A stretch of 55,002 nucleotides of DNA from Kribbella catacumbae DSM 19601 (GCF_000372465.1 NZ_AQUZ01000043.1:1-55002); one strand, 5' to 3'; numbered from the stretch's first letter, positions 32,167 to 41,557 are shown. Notes: a model not told the origin generated them from the letters alone. Translations and numbers: made by a program.

Positions 32167-32805
32167 CTACTGCTCGCTTTGGTCTATGCCGTGCTCTATG
32201 GCGTAGCGGACCAGCTCTGCGCGGTTGTGGAGCTGCAGCTTGCGCAAGGTGTTCTGTACGTGGTTCTCGACGGTCCGGTGCGACAGCACCAGCCTTGTGG
32301 CGATCTGCCGGGCGGTCAGCCCGCGCGCCACCAAGCGCAGTACCTCTGTCTCTCGCTCTGTCAGCTGCGGCACCTCTGGCCCGGCTCCGAGGCGCCGGTA
32401 CTCCCCCAGCAGCAAGCCGGCCAGCCCAGCGGTGAAGACCGCGTCGCCTTCGGCAGTACGCCGTACTGCGTCGTCGAACTCGTCCAGCGACGCCGACTTG
32501 ACCAAGTACCCCGAGGCGCCGTTCTTCACGGCAGCCAGTACGTCGGCCTGCTCGGCGCTGGCCGACAGCACCAGTACCCGGGTGTCCGGGAGAGCAGCGG
32601 TGATCTCCCGGGTGGCGTCCACGCCGGAGCCGTCGCCGAGCTGCAGGTCCATCACCACCACATCCGGCCGGGTCGCCTTGGCGATCCGGATCCCGCCGGC
32701 CACGTCCGAGGCAGTCGCGCAGACGTCGTACCCGCGGCTGCCGAGATCCCGCGCGACGCCTTCGCGCCACATCGGATGGTCGTCGACGATCATCACCCGC
32801 GTCAT
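32167..32805 (-). CDS. LuxR/NarL-type response regulator
   Basis: A 212-residue response regulator. The receiver domain (residues 1-120) has the acidic pair VDDHP, the phosphorylated Asp53 in VVVMDLQLGDGSG and the Thr/Lys switch positions (VLVLSAS, YLVKSAS). The C-terminal GerE helix-turn-helix is LTEREREVLRLVARG-like: LTERETEVLRLVARGLTARQ and SHRTVENHVQNTLRKLQ. The start at 32805 overlaps the kinase stop codon in an ATGA, which shows translational coupling; a start eight codons earlier is less likely. It is the partner of the upstream histidine kinase. Confidence 0.94.
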   Translation of the reverse strand: MTRVMIVDDHPMWREGVARDLGSRGYDVCATASDVAGGIRIAKATRPDVVVMDLQLGDGSGVDATREITAALPDTRVLVLSASAEQADVLAAVKNGASGYLVKSASLDEFDDAVRRTAEGDAVFTAGLAGLLLGEYRRLGAGPEVPQLTERETEVLRLVARGLTARQIATRLVLSHRTVENHVQNTLRKLQLHNRAELVRYAIEHGIDQSEQ

Positions 32806-33956
32806 GCCGTGCTCACCTTCATCTCCCACTCGGTGCCTTCGCCCGGGGCGGTCCGGACCGTGACGGTGCCGCCCAGATCGGTGATCCGGCCGCGGATCGA
32901 CTGGCTGACGCCGAGGTGCCCGTCGGACCGGTCCGCCTCGAGCCGGTCCGCAGTCGTCCCGACTCCATCGTCGCGGATCGACAACAGCACGTCGGCACCG
33001 AGGTCCTCGACCACTACCCAGGCCTGCGCCTGGGGCCCGGCGTGTTTCTGCACGTTGCTCAGCGCCTCCTTGACCACGGCCACCAGCTCAGTCGCCTTCG
33101 CGGTCGGCAACAACACCTGACCTGCCGGTACGACGACATCGACCCGAGGCGTTGCTAAGGGCAACAACAGCATGCACAGATCGATCCGGCCGCGATAGCC
33201 GGTGGCGGGCCGCGTCGCCATCAAGGTGCGCAAGGCAACCTCTTGCTCGGCCGCGAGCGCCGCCAGCTCGACAGCCTCGCCACCGATCGCAGTACCGCGC
33301 CGTTGCACCTGGGCGAGCACTTGGAGCACACCATCGTGGATGGACCGGCTGAGCCGGAGTCGCTCGGCGGTCGCGCTCTCCGCGGCGATGGCCTCGCGGA
33401 GTCTGGTGGTTGCCTTGCGCATCGTGCTGGCGGCGTACCCGGTGACCAGGCCGGCGACGAGCAGGAGCTGGACGTTGCTGAGGATCTTGGGGGCATTGTC
33501 CACACCGCGCAGCGAGAGCAGGGCCAGGCTGATCGTCGCGGCGCCGAGCAGACCGCCGTCGCGACCGCGCGAGATCGCCAGCGCGAGCACCGGACCGGCG
33601 GCCCAGACAGACGTGAGGACTGAGGCGCCGGCCCGGATGTCTAGCAGCGGCTGGGCCAGCAGAGTGAGGTACATGCAACCGACAGTGACGATCAGGTCGG
33701 CGAACGCGAGCCGGGTGTTGCGGCGGCCCCAGTGCCGGCTGTAGCCGATCGAGGCAATGACGGTCCAAAGACCCATCACCGCCAGCTGGATCACCGCGCC
33801 GGACGGCCGGTAGATGCCGTCCCAGCGGCTCCAGACGCCGAAGCAGGCGAATCCCCAGGTGATCACCCGGAAGACCACCAGCGCGCGCCACAGCGGCAGC
33901 ATCAGGTCGACCATGTCGCCACGTGACCGGCCGGCATCAGGGCGCAGGGGTTCCAT
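32802..33956 (-). CDS. Two-component sensor histidine kinase
   Basis: A 384-residue kinase of the NarL/DegS type. The N-terminal part has five or six short membrane helices (about residues 18-180) without a large outer loop, so the signal is probably sensed in the membrane. The phospho-accepting His207 lies in RLRLSRSIHDGVLQVLAQ. The ATPase domain is short, with the N-box in VVKEALSNVQKHA and the G1 box in LSIRDDGVG; SQSIRGRITDLGGTV is the second glycine region. The start may instead be at 33914 (MVDLMLPLW). No stimulus can be read from the context. Confidence 0.92.
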   Translation of the reverse strand: MEPLRPDAGRSRGDMVDLMLPLWRALVVFRVITWGFACFGVWSRWDGIYRPSGAVIQLAVMGLWTVIASIGYSRHWGRRNTRLAFADLIVTVGCMYLTLLAQPLLDIRAGASVLTSVWAAGPVLALAISRGRDGGLLGAATISLALLSLRGVDNAPKILSNVQLLLVAGLVTGYAASTMRKATTRLREAIAAESATAERLRLSRSIHDGVLQVLAQVQRRGTAIGGEAVELAALAAEQEVALRTLMATRPATGYRGRIDLCMLLLPLATPRVDVVVPAGQVLLPTAKATELVAVVKEALSNVQKHAGPQAQAWVVVEDLGADVLLSIRDDGVGTTADRLEADRSDGHLGVSQSIRGRITDLGGTVTVRTAPGEGTEWEMKVSTA

Positions 33957-34195
33957 AGCCGACAGTCTGCCAATCCGGCAGGCCTGACGCTGCGTTGTTG
34001 TACTCCAGTGATCTAGGTGGTCTTACTCATTGCGTGCGTGAATGATTCCCCGCTGTTGCGTGGAAATTTCTGGAGAACTACTTCAGCAACGATCGATTTC
34101 CCCGTACTGTCGCGCAGAAGTACCACGCTCGGGGGAGCCATGACCACGTTGCGTCACCAAGCGCGGCGTGTTTTTCAGCACCATGGGAGGGAATC

Positions 34196-36571
34196 GTGCG
34201 CAAAGTATCTGCCGGGCTGTTCAGCCTGGCTCTAGCGGCAACGGTCGGTTGGAGCATCAGCTCCGGCGCGGCCGGCAACGCCGCTTCGCTCCAGGGCGCC
34301 GGCACGGCGCCAGCGGCGAGTGAGGCCGCACCGGGAGCGGATGAGCTGCCCAGTCCGATGGAGGACAAGCGCCGGGAACTGCGTCAGGAAGGCCTGACGA
34401 AGGTCCTGAACGGAACCGCGAAGGCGGAGAAGCGCGGCGCCAGCACGGTCGTGAAGCTCGGCACCAAGAACGCCGCCTTCAAGGGCCAGAAGGCCGCCAA
34501 GGGCAAGGTCGACCAGTACGTCGAGCTGAGCCGCGAGAAGACCGACCGGATCTTCGTCGTCCTCGCCGAGTTCGGCAACGAGCGGCACCCGAACTACCCC
34601 GACCAGGACACCGCACCCGCGATCCCCGGTCCGGCGACGTTCGAGGGACCGCTGCACAACGCGATCCCGCAGCCGAACCGCGCGGTGGACAACTCCACCG
34701 TCTGGCAGGCCGACTACAACCACCAGCACTTCAAGGACATGTACTTCGGCAGCGGCAACTCCGTGAAGAAGTACTACGAGAAGCAGTCCTCCGGCCGCTA
34801 CAGCGTCGACGGCACCGTCACCGACTGGGTCAAGGTCAAGTACAACGAGGCGCGCTACGGCCGGTCGAACAACCCGACGGGCTGCACCGGCAACGTCTGC
34901 AACAACACCTGGGCGCTGGTCCAGGACTCGGTGAACCAGTGGGTCACCGACCAGAAGGCGGGCGGCCGGACGACGGCGCAGATCACCGCTGAGCTGAAGA
35001 CGTTCGACCAGTGGGACCGTTACGACTTCAACGGCAACGGCAACTTCAACGAGCCCGACGGCTTCATCGACCACTTCCAGATCGTCCACTCCGGTGGCGA
35101 CCAGGCCGATGGTGACCCGCACCAGGGTGAGGACGCGATCTGGTCGCACCGCTGGTACGCCGGCTTCCCCGGCGGCCCGGCCAACAACCCGATCGGTGGC
35201 GCCCAGATCGGCGACACCGGCCTGTGGGTCGGCGACTACACGATCCAGCCGGAGAACGGCGGGATCAGCGTCTTCGCGCACGAGTTCGGCCACGACCTCG
35301 GTCTGCCGGACCACTACGACACGTCGGGTCCCGCGATCGAGAACGGCGTCAACTGGTGGTCGATCATGGCGCAGAGCCGGGTCGGCAAGCCCACTGACGG
35401 CGGTATCGGCGAGCAGGCGGCCGACCTCGGTGCCTGGGAGAAGCTGCAGCTCGGCTGGCTCGACTACGAGATCGTCGCGGCCGGTCAGAACCGGACCCTC
35501 GAGCTCGGGCCGCACGAGTACAACTCGAAGAAGGCCCAGGGCCTCGTCGTCACCCTGCCGAAGAAGCTGGTGACCTCCCCGCTGCAGGCACCGTTCGCCG
35601 GTACCAAGTCGTGGTGGAGTGGCGACGGCGACAACTTCACCCGCACGATGAACCGTCAGGTCGCACTGCCGGCCGGTACCTCGACCCTCACGCTCCAGGC
35701 CAACTGGGACATCGAGGACTGCGGCACCACCGCTTGTGACTACGCCTACGTCGAGGTGAACGACGGCACCGGCTACAAGCCGATCGCCGGCTCGATCACC
35801 AACCCGGCCGAGGGCAACGGCATCGACGGCGCCAGCGGCGGCTGGAAGCTCGGCACCTTCGACCTGTCCGCCTACGCGGGCAAGACGATCGGTCTGCAGC
35901 TGCGCTACACCACCGACGCGAACACCGGCGGCTTCGGCTTCCACGCGGACGCGATCAAGGTGACCAACGGCTCGACCACCCTGGTCGACTCGGGCGCGGA
36001 GGCGACGCCGGAGGGCTGGACGCTGAACGGCTTCTCGTCGGTCGGCTCCACGCTCACCACGCCGTACGACAACTACTACCTCGCCTCGCACATCAACTAC
36101 ACCGGGTACGACGCCCACCTGAAGACCGGCCCGTACAACTTCGGCTGGGCGAGCACGCTGGGCGACAAGGTGGAGCACTTCCCGTACCAGGACGGTCTGC
36201 TGCTCTGGTACTGGGACACCTCGCAGCGCAACAACAACACCAACCAGCACCCCGGCGAGGGCCTGGTCCTGCCGATCGACTCGCACCCGACCCCGATCAA
36301 CCGTCTCGACGGTGGCATCTGGCGTCCGCGCGTCGGCGGCTACGACGCAACGTTCGGGCTCGAGAAGGCCGACTCCTTCTCGCTCCACCTGAACGGCAAC
36401 GCGAGTTACATCCGCGGCCAGAACGGCGTCTCGACGTTCAACGACAGCAAGCAGTACTGGTTCCCCGAGCAGCCGCAAGCGGGTGTGAAGGTGCCGAACA
36501 ACGGCGTCAACATCAAGGTCCTGGAGCGCTCAGGCACCACGATGAAGGTCAAGGTCTCCAGCCGCAGCTGA
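34196..36571 (+). CDS. Secreted M6-family metalloprotease (immune inhibitor A type)
   Basis: A 791-residue exported zinc protease. It has a signal peptide (about residues 1-27), a propeptide with charged repeats (GTKNAAFKGQKAAKGK), and the catalytic domain with the zinc motif His362-Glu-x-x-His366 in VFAHEFGHDLGLPDHYD. The Met-turn region follows at WWSIMAQ. A beta-sandwich of the MAM/carbohydrate-binding type follows (AYVEVNDGTGYKPIAGS ... LQLRYTTDANTGGFGFHADA), then a C-terminal domain typical of immune inhibitor A proteins. The start is a GTG behind GGGAGGGAATC. Such enzymes degrade extracellular proteins, including antimicrobial peptides in Bacillus; the substrate here is unknown. Confidence 0.95.
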   Translation: MRKVSAGLFSLALAATVGWSISSGAAGNAASLQGAGTAPAASEAAPGADELPSPMEDKRRELRQEGLTKVLNGTAKAEKRGASTVVKLGTKNAAFKGQKAAKGKVDQYVELSREKTDRIFVVLAEFGNERHPNYPDQDTAPAIPGPATFEGPLHNAIPQPNRAVDNSTVWQADYNHQHFKDMYFGSGNSVKKYYEKQSSGRYSVDGTVTDWVKVKYNEARYGRSNNPTGCTGNVCNNTWALVQDSVNQWVTDQKAGGRTTAQITAELKTFDQWDRYDFNGNGNFNEPDGFIDHFQIVHSGGDQADGDPHQGEDAIWSHRWYAGFPGGPANNPIGGAQIGDTGLWVGDYTIQPENGGISVFAHEFGHDLGLPDHYDTSGPAIENGVNWWSIMAQSRVGKPTDGGIGEQAADLGAWEKLQLGWLDYEIVAAGQNRTLELGPHEYNSKKAQGLVVTLPKKLVTSPLQAPFAGTKSWWSGDGDNFTRTMNRQVALPAGTSTLTLQANWDIEDCGTTACDYAYVEVNDGTGYKPIAGSITNPAEGNGIDGASGGWKLGTFDLSAYAGKTIGLQLRYTTDANTGGFGFHADAIKVTNGSTTLVDSGAEATPEGWTLNGFSSVGSTLTTPYDNYYLASHINYTGYDAHLKTGPYNFGWASTLGDKVEHFPYQDGLLLWYWDTSQRNNNTNQHPGEGLVLPIDSHPTPINRLDGGIWRPRVGGYDATFGLEKADSFSLHLNGNASYIRGQNGVSTFNDSKQYWFPEQPQAGVKVPNNGVNIKVLERSGTTMKVKVSSRS

Positions 36572-36595
36572 CGACCTGAGCTAGACAGCTAGAAA

Positions 36596-36630
36596 CCAGC
36601 GGCCCCGGGATCGATTCCCGGGGCCGCTGG
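36596..36630 (+). terminator. Terminator after the M6 protease gene
   Basis: CCAGCGGCCCCGGG (36596-36609) and CCCGGGGCCGCTGG (36617-36630) form a perfect 14-bp stem around a 7-nt loop, followed by TCTGCTC. Confidence 0.85.
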
Positions 36631-37701
36631 TCTGCTCGCGGCCGGCGTGGGCTCGCGACGCTCGCTCCGCTGCGCTACGCCAACTGCATCGCCGACCATG
36701 GCGCCAACGCGCGTGACCCCGCGGCGGCGATGTGGTGCGCGGGTGCGGGCGAGCTCGCGACGCCTGCTCCGCTACGCTACGCCGGCTGCATCGCTGGTGA
36801 AGGTGGCGCTTCCACGCGACGTCCGCGGCCGGGCGAATGCGGTCGGGCCGGAACGCTAGCTGCGCTACGCCAGCTGCATCGCCGATCGTGGCGCCAACGC
36901 GATGGGCGGGCTTTCGGGTTAGGGGCTGGCTGCGGGTGGTGTTCGCCGGTGGTCGGGCAACGCGCTGAGGTCAGGTCGGGATCAGTCAGGGGGCTGGCTG
37001 CGGATGGCATCGACAACGCGCTGAAGCCAGCTCCCGCTTGCCCGAGCGCCGCCAACAGTGTGCTCAACCCCGCTTCACGGGGTTCGCCCCCTGCTAGACC
37101 AGGGGGCGAACCCTCCCTCGAAGGGCTATCCCCTCCCAGCCCGACGGAAGAGCGGAGCAACGGAGTGGAGGCACCCCAGGTCGCTGTGGGCCGACGTGGC
37201 CGCCCGCGTGACCCCGCGGTGGCGAGGTGGGTGAACGGGTGCAGGCGGCTGCTCGCGACGCCTGCTCCGCTGCGCTACGCCAGCTGCTTCGCGCTGGGGG
37301 TGGCGCCGGTGACGCTTGCCCTGCGCACCCTTCCGGCGGCGGCCCCGCGGCTGGTTGCGCTTCCGCGCGATGTCGGCGGCCGGGCGAAATACGGTCGGGC
37401 CAGGGATGATTGCTGCGCTATACCGCCTGGACCGCAGGTCGAACAGCAGGAGTAGAGCGCCCCTGGCCTGTCCGGTACGCCGTGCCGACTCGACCGCGCC
37501 GACTCGACCGCGCCGGTACGCCAGCCCGGTGCGGCGGTACGCCGGTGCTGCGGTGCGAGCCCACAAGTTGCGGGTCCGGACACGAAGGAACTATGGCGCT
37601 CGGGTCTGTTCGATAGCGCCTTAGCTGACCAATAGCCCCCTACGACCGGCCATCGGTCACACAACCGGCTATCGCACTCCGCAGTCGGCGCACCCGGATC
37701 G
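36631..37701. other. Repeat-rich non-coding interval of about 1.1 kb
   Basis: No open frame here has a ribosome site or recognisable domain. A motif CTGCGCTACGCCAGCTGCATCGCC, or a close form of it, recurs four times (near 36669, 36773, 36862 and 37272), often preceded by GCTCGCGACGCCTGCTCCG and followed by a GTGGCGCCAACGCG-like string. The interval also holds a perfect hairpin (37080-37113). It looks like degraded repeat DNA between two genes with their own terminators. Confidence 0.55.
37080..37113. repeat. Perfect 14-bp hairpin in non-coding DNA
   Basis: GGGTTCGCCCCCTG (37080-37093), loop CTAGAC, CAGGGGGCGAACCC (37100-37113). No gene ends nearby, so it is not an ordinary terminator. Confidence 0.7.
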
Positions 37702-37760
37702 ACCTTGGGCACGGGCCGGGCGTCGTTCGGCGGAATGGGTGCTCGGCCGGTGCCCAAGGT
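37702..37760 (+). repeat. ~59-bp palindromic element, copy B
   Basis: The left end ACCTTGGGCACGGGCC pairs with the right end GGCCGGTGCCCAAGGT. The inner part (GTCGTTCGGCGGAATGGGTG) closely matches copy A at 15509-15569 in the same orientation. Intergenic. Confidence 0.75.
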
Positions 37761-37805
37761 GGCCGGAGTCGGCGAGGAGCCGCGAGGGGCGGGCGTAGTA
37801 CAAGC

Positions 37806-37841
37806 ACAACAGCCCGGGGACGTGGGTTCCCGGGCTGTTGT
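37806..37841 (-). terminator. Terminator of hflX
   Basis: ACAACAGCCCGGG (37806-37818) and CCCGGGCTGTTGT (37829-37841) form a perfect 13-bp stem with a 10-nt loop, 11 bp after the hflX stop codon. Confidence 0.85.
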
Positions 37842-37852
37842 GGTGGGTGTTG

Positions 37853-39331
37853 TCAGGCGGTTACGGCGTACTGCGTGAGGTCGCCGGCCAGGTCGGCGTG
37901 GACTCGGGCGGTTAGCCTCGTCCCGTCGGCGGTGTGCTCGAGTTGGTCTACCGAGCCTTCGGAGTGGATGCGGGAGACCAGGTCGCCGCGGTCGTAGGGC
38001 AGTAGTAGCTCGACTGCGACGTTCGGGATCGGTAGGGACGCCTCGACCAAGGTGCGGAGTTTGTCGATGCCTTCGCCGGTGTGGGCGGAGACGACGATCG
38101 CGCCGGTTTCGCGGTGCAGGATCGGGGCGAGTGCCATCGGGTCGGCCAGGTCGGCCTTGTTGATCACGATGATCTCCGGGACGTCGGAGGCGCCGATCTC
38201 GGTGAGCACCTCGCGGACCGCGTTGATCTGCGCCAGCGGGTCCGGGTGTGAGCCGTCCACCACGTGCAGCAGCAGGTCCGCGTCCGCGACCTCCTCCAGC
38301 GTCGAGCGGAACGCCTCGACGATGTCGTGCGGCAGGTGCCGGACGAACCCGACGGTGTCGGTGAACGTGTAGACCCGGCCGTCAGACGTCGTCGTACGCC
38401 GTGTCGTCGGGTCCAGCGTCGCGAACAGTGCGTTCTCGACCAGTACCCCGGCGTTCGTCATGCTGTTCAGCAGCGAGGACTTGCCCGCGTTCGTGTAGCC
38501 CGCGATCGCGACCGACGGGATCGAGTGCCGGCGACGCTCCTGGCGCATCGTCGCGCGGGTGCCCTTCAGGTCCTTCAGCTCACGGCGCAGCTTGGCGATC
38601 TTGGTGTTGATCCGGCGCCGGTCGGTCTCGATCTTGGTTTCACCAGGGCCACGACCACCGATACCGCCACCGGCCGCGCCGACGCGACCACCGGCCTGGC
38701 GGGACAGGTTTCCACCCCAGCCACGCAGCCGCTGCTTCATGTACTGCAGCTGGGCCAGCTCGACCTGTGCCTTGCCTTCCTTGCTCTTCGCGTGCTGGGC
38801 GAAGATGTCGAGGATCAGCGCGGTCCGGTCGACCACCTTGACCTTCAGCTTGTCTTCCAGGTTGCGCAGCTGGGCGGGCGCGAGCTCGCCGTCGGCGATC
38901 ACCGTGTCGGCGCCCAGCGCGGCGACCAGGTTGCGCAGGTCGGCCACCTTGCCGCTACCGATGTAGGTCGCCGCGTCCGGCTTCTTGCGCCGCTGGATGA
39001 CGCCGTCGAGCACCTCCGACCCGGCGGTCTCGGCGAGCAGTTTCAGCTCGGCGAGCGAGTTCTCGGCGTCCTCGGCGCTGCCATCGGTCCACACGCCGAC
39101 CAGCAGCACGCGCTCCAGCAGCAGCTTGCGGTACTCGACCTCGCTGATGTCCGTCAGCTCGGTCGACATCCCCACCACGCGCCGCAGCGCCTGGCGTTCC
39201 TCGAGCTCGAGGCCCTCGGTGTTCAGTTCGCGGTCATAACCCGACGAAGGCTCCTCGTCGTCGAGCACGTCGTCCTGGATCAGGTCGAGGTCGCCGTCGG
39301 TCACTTCGTCTGCGTTCGATTGGGTCGTCAT
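37853..39331 (-). CDS. hflX: Ribosome-associated GTPase HflX
   Basis: A 492-residue HflX, the GTPase that splits stalled 70S ribosomes during heat or antibiotic stress. The N-terminal HflX domain includes VLLVGVWTDGSAEDAENSL, AATYIGSGKVADLRN and VIADGELAPAQLRNLE. A glycine-rich and helical linker follows (GGRVGAAGGGIGGRGPGETK). The GTPase motifs are G1 GYTNAGKSSLLN, G3 DTVGFVRHLPH and G4 INKAD. An acidic N-terminal extension of about 40 residues is present. It lies downstream of dapF on the same strand, an order common in actinobacteria. Confidence 0.97.
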   Translation of the reverse strand: MTTQSNADEVTDGDLDLIQDDVLDDEEPSSGYDRELNTEGLELEERQALRRVVGMSTELTDISEVEYRKLLLERVLLVGVWTDGSAEDAENSLAELKLLAETAGSEVLDGVIQRRKKPDAATYIGSGKVADLRNLVAALGADTVIADGELAPAQLRNLEDKLKVKVVDRTALILDIFAQHAKSKEGKAQVELAQLQYMKQRLRGWGGNLSRQAGGRVGAAGGGIGGRGPGETKIETDRRRINTKIAKLRRELKDLKGTRATMRQERRRHSIPSVAIAGYTNAGKSSLLNSMTNAGVLVENALFATLDPTTRRTTTSDGRVYTFTDTVGFVRHLPHDIVEAFRSTLEEVADADLLLHVVDGSHPDPLAQINAVREVLTEIGASDVPEIIVINKADLADPMALAPILHRETGAIVVSAHTGEGIDKLRTLVEASLPIPNVAVELLLPYDRGDLVSRIHSEGSVDQLEHTADGTRLTARVHADLAGDLTQYAVTA

Positions 39332-39413
39332 ATACCTTCCATCGTGGCACGGCGCACCCAGTCAGGCGAGCCGATTACTGGTTCAACGACCCCGCACCTC
39401 GGCGAATTCCCCT

Positions 39414-40256
39414 TCAGGCGGGCAACCAGGCCCGATCGAAGTCCCCGCGAGCGTGTACTACGGCCGGCCCGGTCAGCTCCAGATGGTTGTCCTCACGCCA
39501 AGTGACCGTGACAACACCCCCCGGTACGTCGACCCGGTACGTGACCGGCACGCTCTGGCGAGCCGCCCGGGCGGAGGCCACCGCCACGGCACAGGTACCC
39601 GTCCCGCAGGACCGGGTCTCCCCCGCGCCGCGCTCGTGCACGCGCATCGCCACCTCGTTCGGCCCGAGCCGCACCACGAACTCGACGTTCACGCCTTCCG
39701 GGAACGCCTCGACCGGGGACCAACCGGGCTGCTCGACCAGCCAGCCGGGCTCGTCGAGGCTGTCCACGAAAGCGACGGCATGCGGGTTGCCCATGTCGAC
39801 GGCCAGGGCGGGCCACTGATGACCGTTCGCCTCGACCACGACGCCTGCCGGCCCGGGGAACCTCGGCTCACCCATGTCGGCGGTGATCGTGCCGTCGTCG
39901 TTGAGCACGACCTCCTTCACCCCGGCGCGCGTACCGACCCGAACCGGCTTGTCACCGGTGAGCCCCGCCTCTTCGAGGTACCGGACGAAGACGCGGATTC
40001 CGTTGCCACACATCTCCGCGATCGAACCGTCCGCGTTGCGGTAGTCCATGAACCAGTCGCCGCCGTCCTCGACGTACGACTGCTTGGATCCCTCGATCAC
40101 CCGCAGGACGCCGTCGGCGCCGATTCCGGCGTACCGGTCGCAGAGGAATCGCACGACCGCCGCATCCAGCTCCCCGTGGACGGACCCGTCGGGATCGGGC
40201 AACAGCACGAAGTCGTTCTCCGTGCCGTGCCCCTTCAACCAGGGAAAGGTGCTCAT
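39414..40256 (-). CDS. dapF: Diaminopimelate epimerase
   Basis: A 280-residue epimerase that converts LL- to meso-diaminopimelate for lysine and peptidoglycan. The two catalytic cysteines are Cys83 in SIAEMCGNGIRVF and Cys217 in GETRSCGTGTCAVA. The N-terminal LKGHGTENDFVLL and the DMGNPHAVAF segment are also diagnostic. The protein is full length. Its start is clear and the neighbours (hflX downstream, miaA further upstream) match the usual actinobacterial order, here interrupted by sigma-factor modules. Confidence 0.97.
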   Translation of the reverse strand: MSTFPWLKGHGTENDFVLLPDPDGSVHGELDAAVVRFLCDRYAGIGADGVLRVIEGSKQSYVEDGGDWFMDYRNADGSIAEMCGNGIRVFVRYLEEAGLTGDKPVRVGTRAGVKEVVLNDDGTITADMGEPRFPGPAGVVVEANGHQWPALAVDMGNPHAVAFVDSLDEPGWLVEQPGWSPVEAFPEGVNVEFVVRLGPNEVAMRVHERGAGETRSCGTGTCAVAVASARAARQSVPVTYRVDVPGGVVTVTWREDNHLELTGPAVVHARGDFDRAWLPA

Positions 40257-40274
40257 AGGAAGATCGTACGGGCG

Positions 40275-41045
40275 CTACTTCGGATAGCCGCAGGAGCCCG
40301 TGAACCTGAGCAGGGTCGGCAGGTCCCAGCCGAGACCAGCCGCATCGACGACCTGGATCAGCTTGGTCTTGCTCATCCGCATGTGGACGTCGCGCATGCC
40401 TTTGGCCGCGCCGGCCACGATCGCCTGCCGGGATCCCGCTTGCACATGTGGCAGTTCGTCCCAGGTCTTGTCGTACTTCTCGACCAGCATCCGGCCGGTG
40501 CCGTCGGGATAGATCCCGGCATGCCGGACCTTCAGACTGATGCTGCCGGGAGCGTACTTGGCCGGGTCCAGGGCAGGATCAGTGAAGTACAGCTCTGAGC
40601 CCATCCCGTTGTTGAGCTTCATGACAACCGGCTTCCAGCCTTCGGGTTTCAGCCCACAGACCAGATCGACGCCGGGCCGAACGATGCCATCGGCAACCAG
40701 TCGGACGGGCTGGGCCGGCACCGGCGGCCGCTGGGTCGGCAGCACCGGAAGGCCCTCTCGCCCCGGCAGGGTGCGCCCGGCCTGCGGCGTCGCCGTGGTC
40801 GTGCTGGCCGGAGGTGGCGTCGCGGAGGCCGCTGGGACGTCGAGTCCGCTGGTCCCCGTCCCTGGCAGGACGGCCCAGGCACCCGCCACGACTACGGCGA
40901 TCGCCGTGGCTCCCCCGGCCACTCCGGCGAAGCGCCGGCGGCGTACCGACCTCTTTCCCCGCCTGAGATCAGCGGCCAGGTCGGCATCGGTCAGCGCTGG
41001 GTCGGTTCCCGCAGCTTGTTCCAGTAGGTCCTTCAGATCCGTCAT
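40275..41045 (-). CDS. Membrane-anchored partner of the SigE-type sigma factor (module 1)
   Basis: A 256-residue protein encoded directly after a sigma factor, with its ATG overlapping the sigma TGA (ATGA). The cytoplasmic N-terminus (about 38 residues, LKDLLEQAAGTDPALTDADL) is followed by one membrane helix (VAGGATAIAVVVAGAWAVLP), a Pro/Thr-rich linker and an outer domain of about 150 residues with two cysteines (LVCGLKPEGW, FTGSCGYPK) that probably form a disulfide. The position and layout suggest an anti-sigma or sensor role, but no zinc-binding anti-sigma motif is present. It is 18 bp ahead of dapF and may be co-transcribed with it. Confidence 0.78.
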   Translation of the reverse strand: MTDLKDLLEQAAGTDPALTDADLAADLRRGKRSVRRRRFAGVAGGATAIAVVVAGAWAVLPGTGTSGLDVPAASATPPPASTTTATPQAGRTLPGREGLPVLPTQRPPVPAQPVRLVADGIVRPGVDLVCGLKPEGWKPVVMKLNNGMGSELYFTDPALDPAKYAPGSISLKVRHAGIYPDGTGRMLVEKYDKTWDELPHVQAGSRQAIVAGAAKGMRDVHMRMSKTKLIQVVDAAGLGWDLPTLLRFTGSCGYPK

Positions 41046-41557
41046 CGCACACGCTCCAAGATCTCCAGAGGTTCGTCGATGAGATCGCGCAACTTCTCCA
41101 GGCCGCGGGCGGTCTGACTCTTCACCGTGCCCTGGCTGCAGCCCATCAACTCCGCCACGGCGGCGGTGTCGAGGTCGCGGAAGTACCGCAGGACGACGGC
41201 GGCCCGTTGCCGTTTCGGCAGCTGGGCGAGCGCGTCCAGAACGGTCAGCCGGTCGGCCTGGTCCGGGCCCGGGGCCGGTTCGGCGTCGAGCATCTCCGCC
41301 GTGGCCGTCTCGCGGCTGCGCCACAACCGCCGCCGCTCATCGATGAAGGCGTTCACCAGGATCCGGTCGGCGTACGACGCGGCGCCCTCGGTCTGCCGGA
41401 TCTTGCCCCAGTGCACGTAGAGCTTGGTCAGCGCGACCTGGACCAGGTCCTCGGCCCAGTACGCGTCACCCGATGTGAGCAGCCGGGCCGTCCTTAGCAT
41501 TCGTCCGCGATGCGCGGCGACGTACTCGAGATACTCCCGGTCCTGCGCCTCAGCCAT
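41042..41557 (-). CDS. SigE-family ECF RNA polymerase sigma factor (module 1)
   Basis: A 171-residue ECF sigma factor of the group annotated SigE-family in actinobacteria. Region 2 is YLEYVAAHRGRMLRTARLLT ... AEDLVQVALTKLYVHW, and region 4 is LAQLPKRQRAAVVLRYFRDL with the helix-turn-helix VAELMGCSQGTVKSQTARGL. The start at 41557 has AGGAGGGG five bases upstream; a start nine codons earlier lacks it. It is paired with the membrane protein that overlaps its stop codon. A paralogous pair lies at 44034-45275. Confidence 0.94.
   Translation of the reverse strand: MAEAQDREYLEYVAAHRGRMLRTARLLTSGDAYWAEDLVQVALTKLYVHWGKIRQTEGAASYADRILVNAFIDERRRLWRSRETATAEMLDAEPAPGPDQADRLTVLDALAQLPKRQRAAVVLRYFRDLDTAAVAELMGCSQGTVKSQTARGLEKLRDLIDEPLEILERVR

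Noticed and set aside
10868..32470. AGTACGCCGTACT palindromes (near 2626, 10870 and 32453)
   Set aside because: Two of the three lie inside genes where they encode common Tyr/Ala/Val/Leu codons. No regular placement relative to promoters, so chance or codon use explains them.
34232..36478. 748-codon open frame on the minus strand opposite the M6 protease
   Set aside because: Its composition (Val/Arg/Asp/Leu) and exact overlap with a clear protease gene show it is the antisense shadow of GC-rich codons. Similar long shadows lie opposite nrdJ, the beta-propeller gene and miaB.
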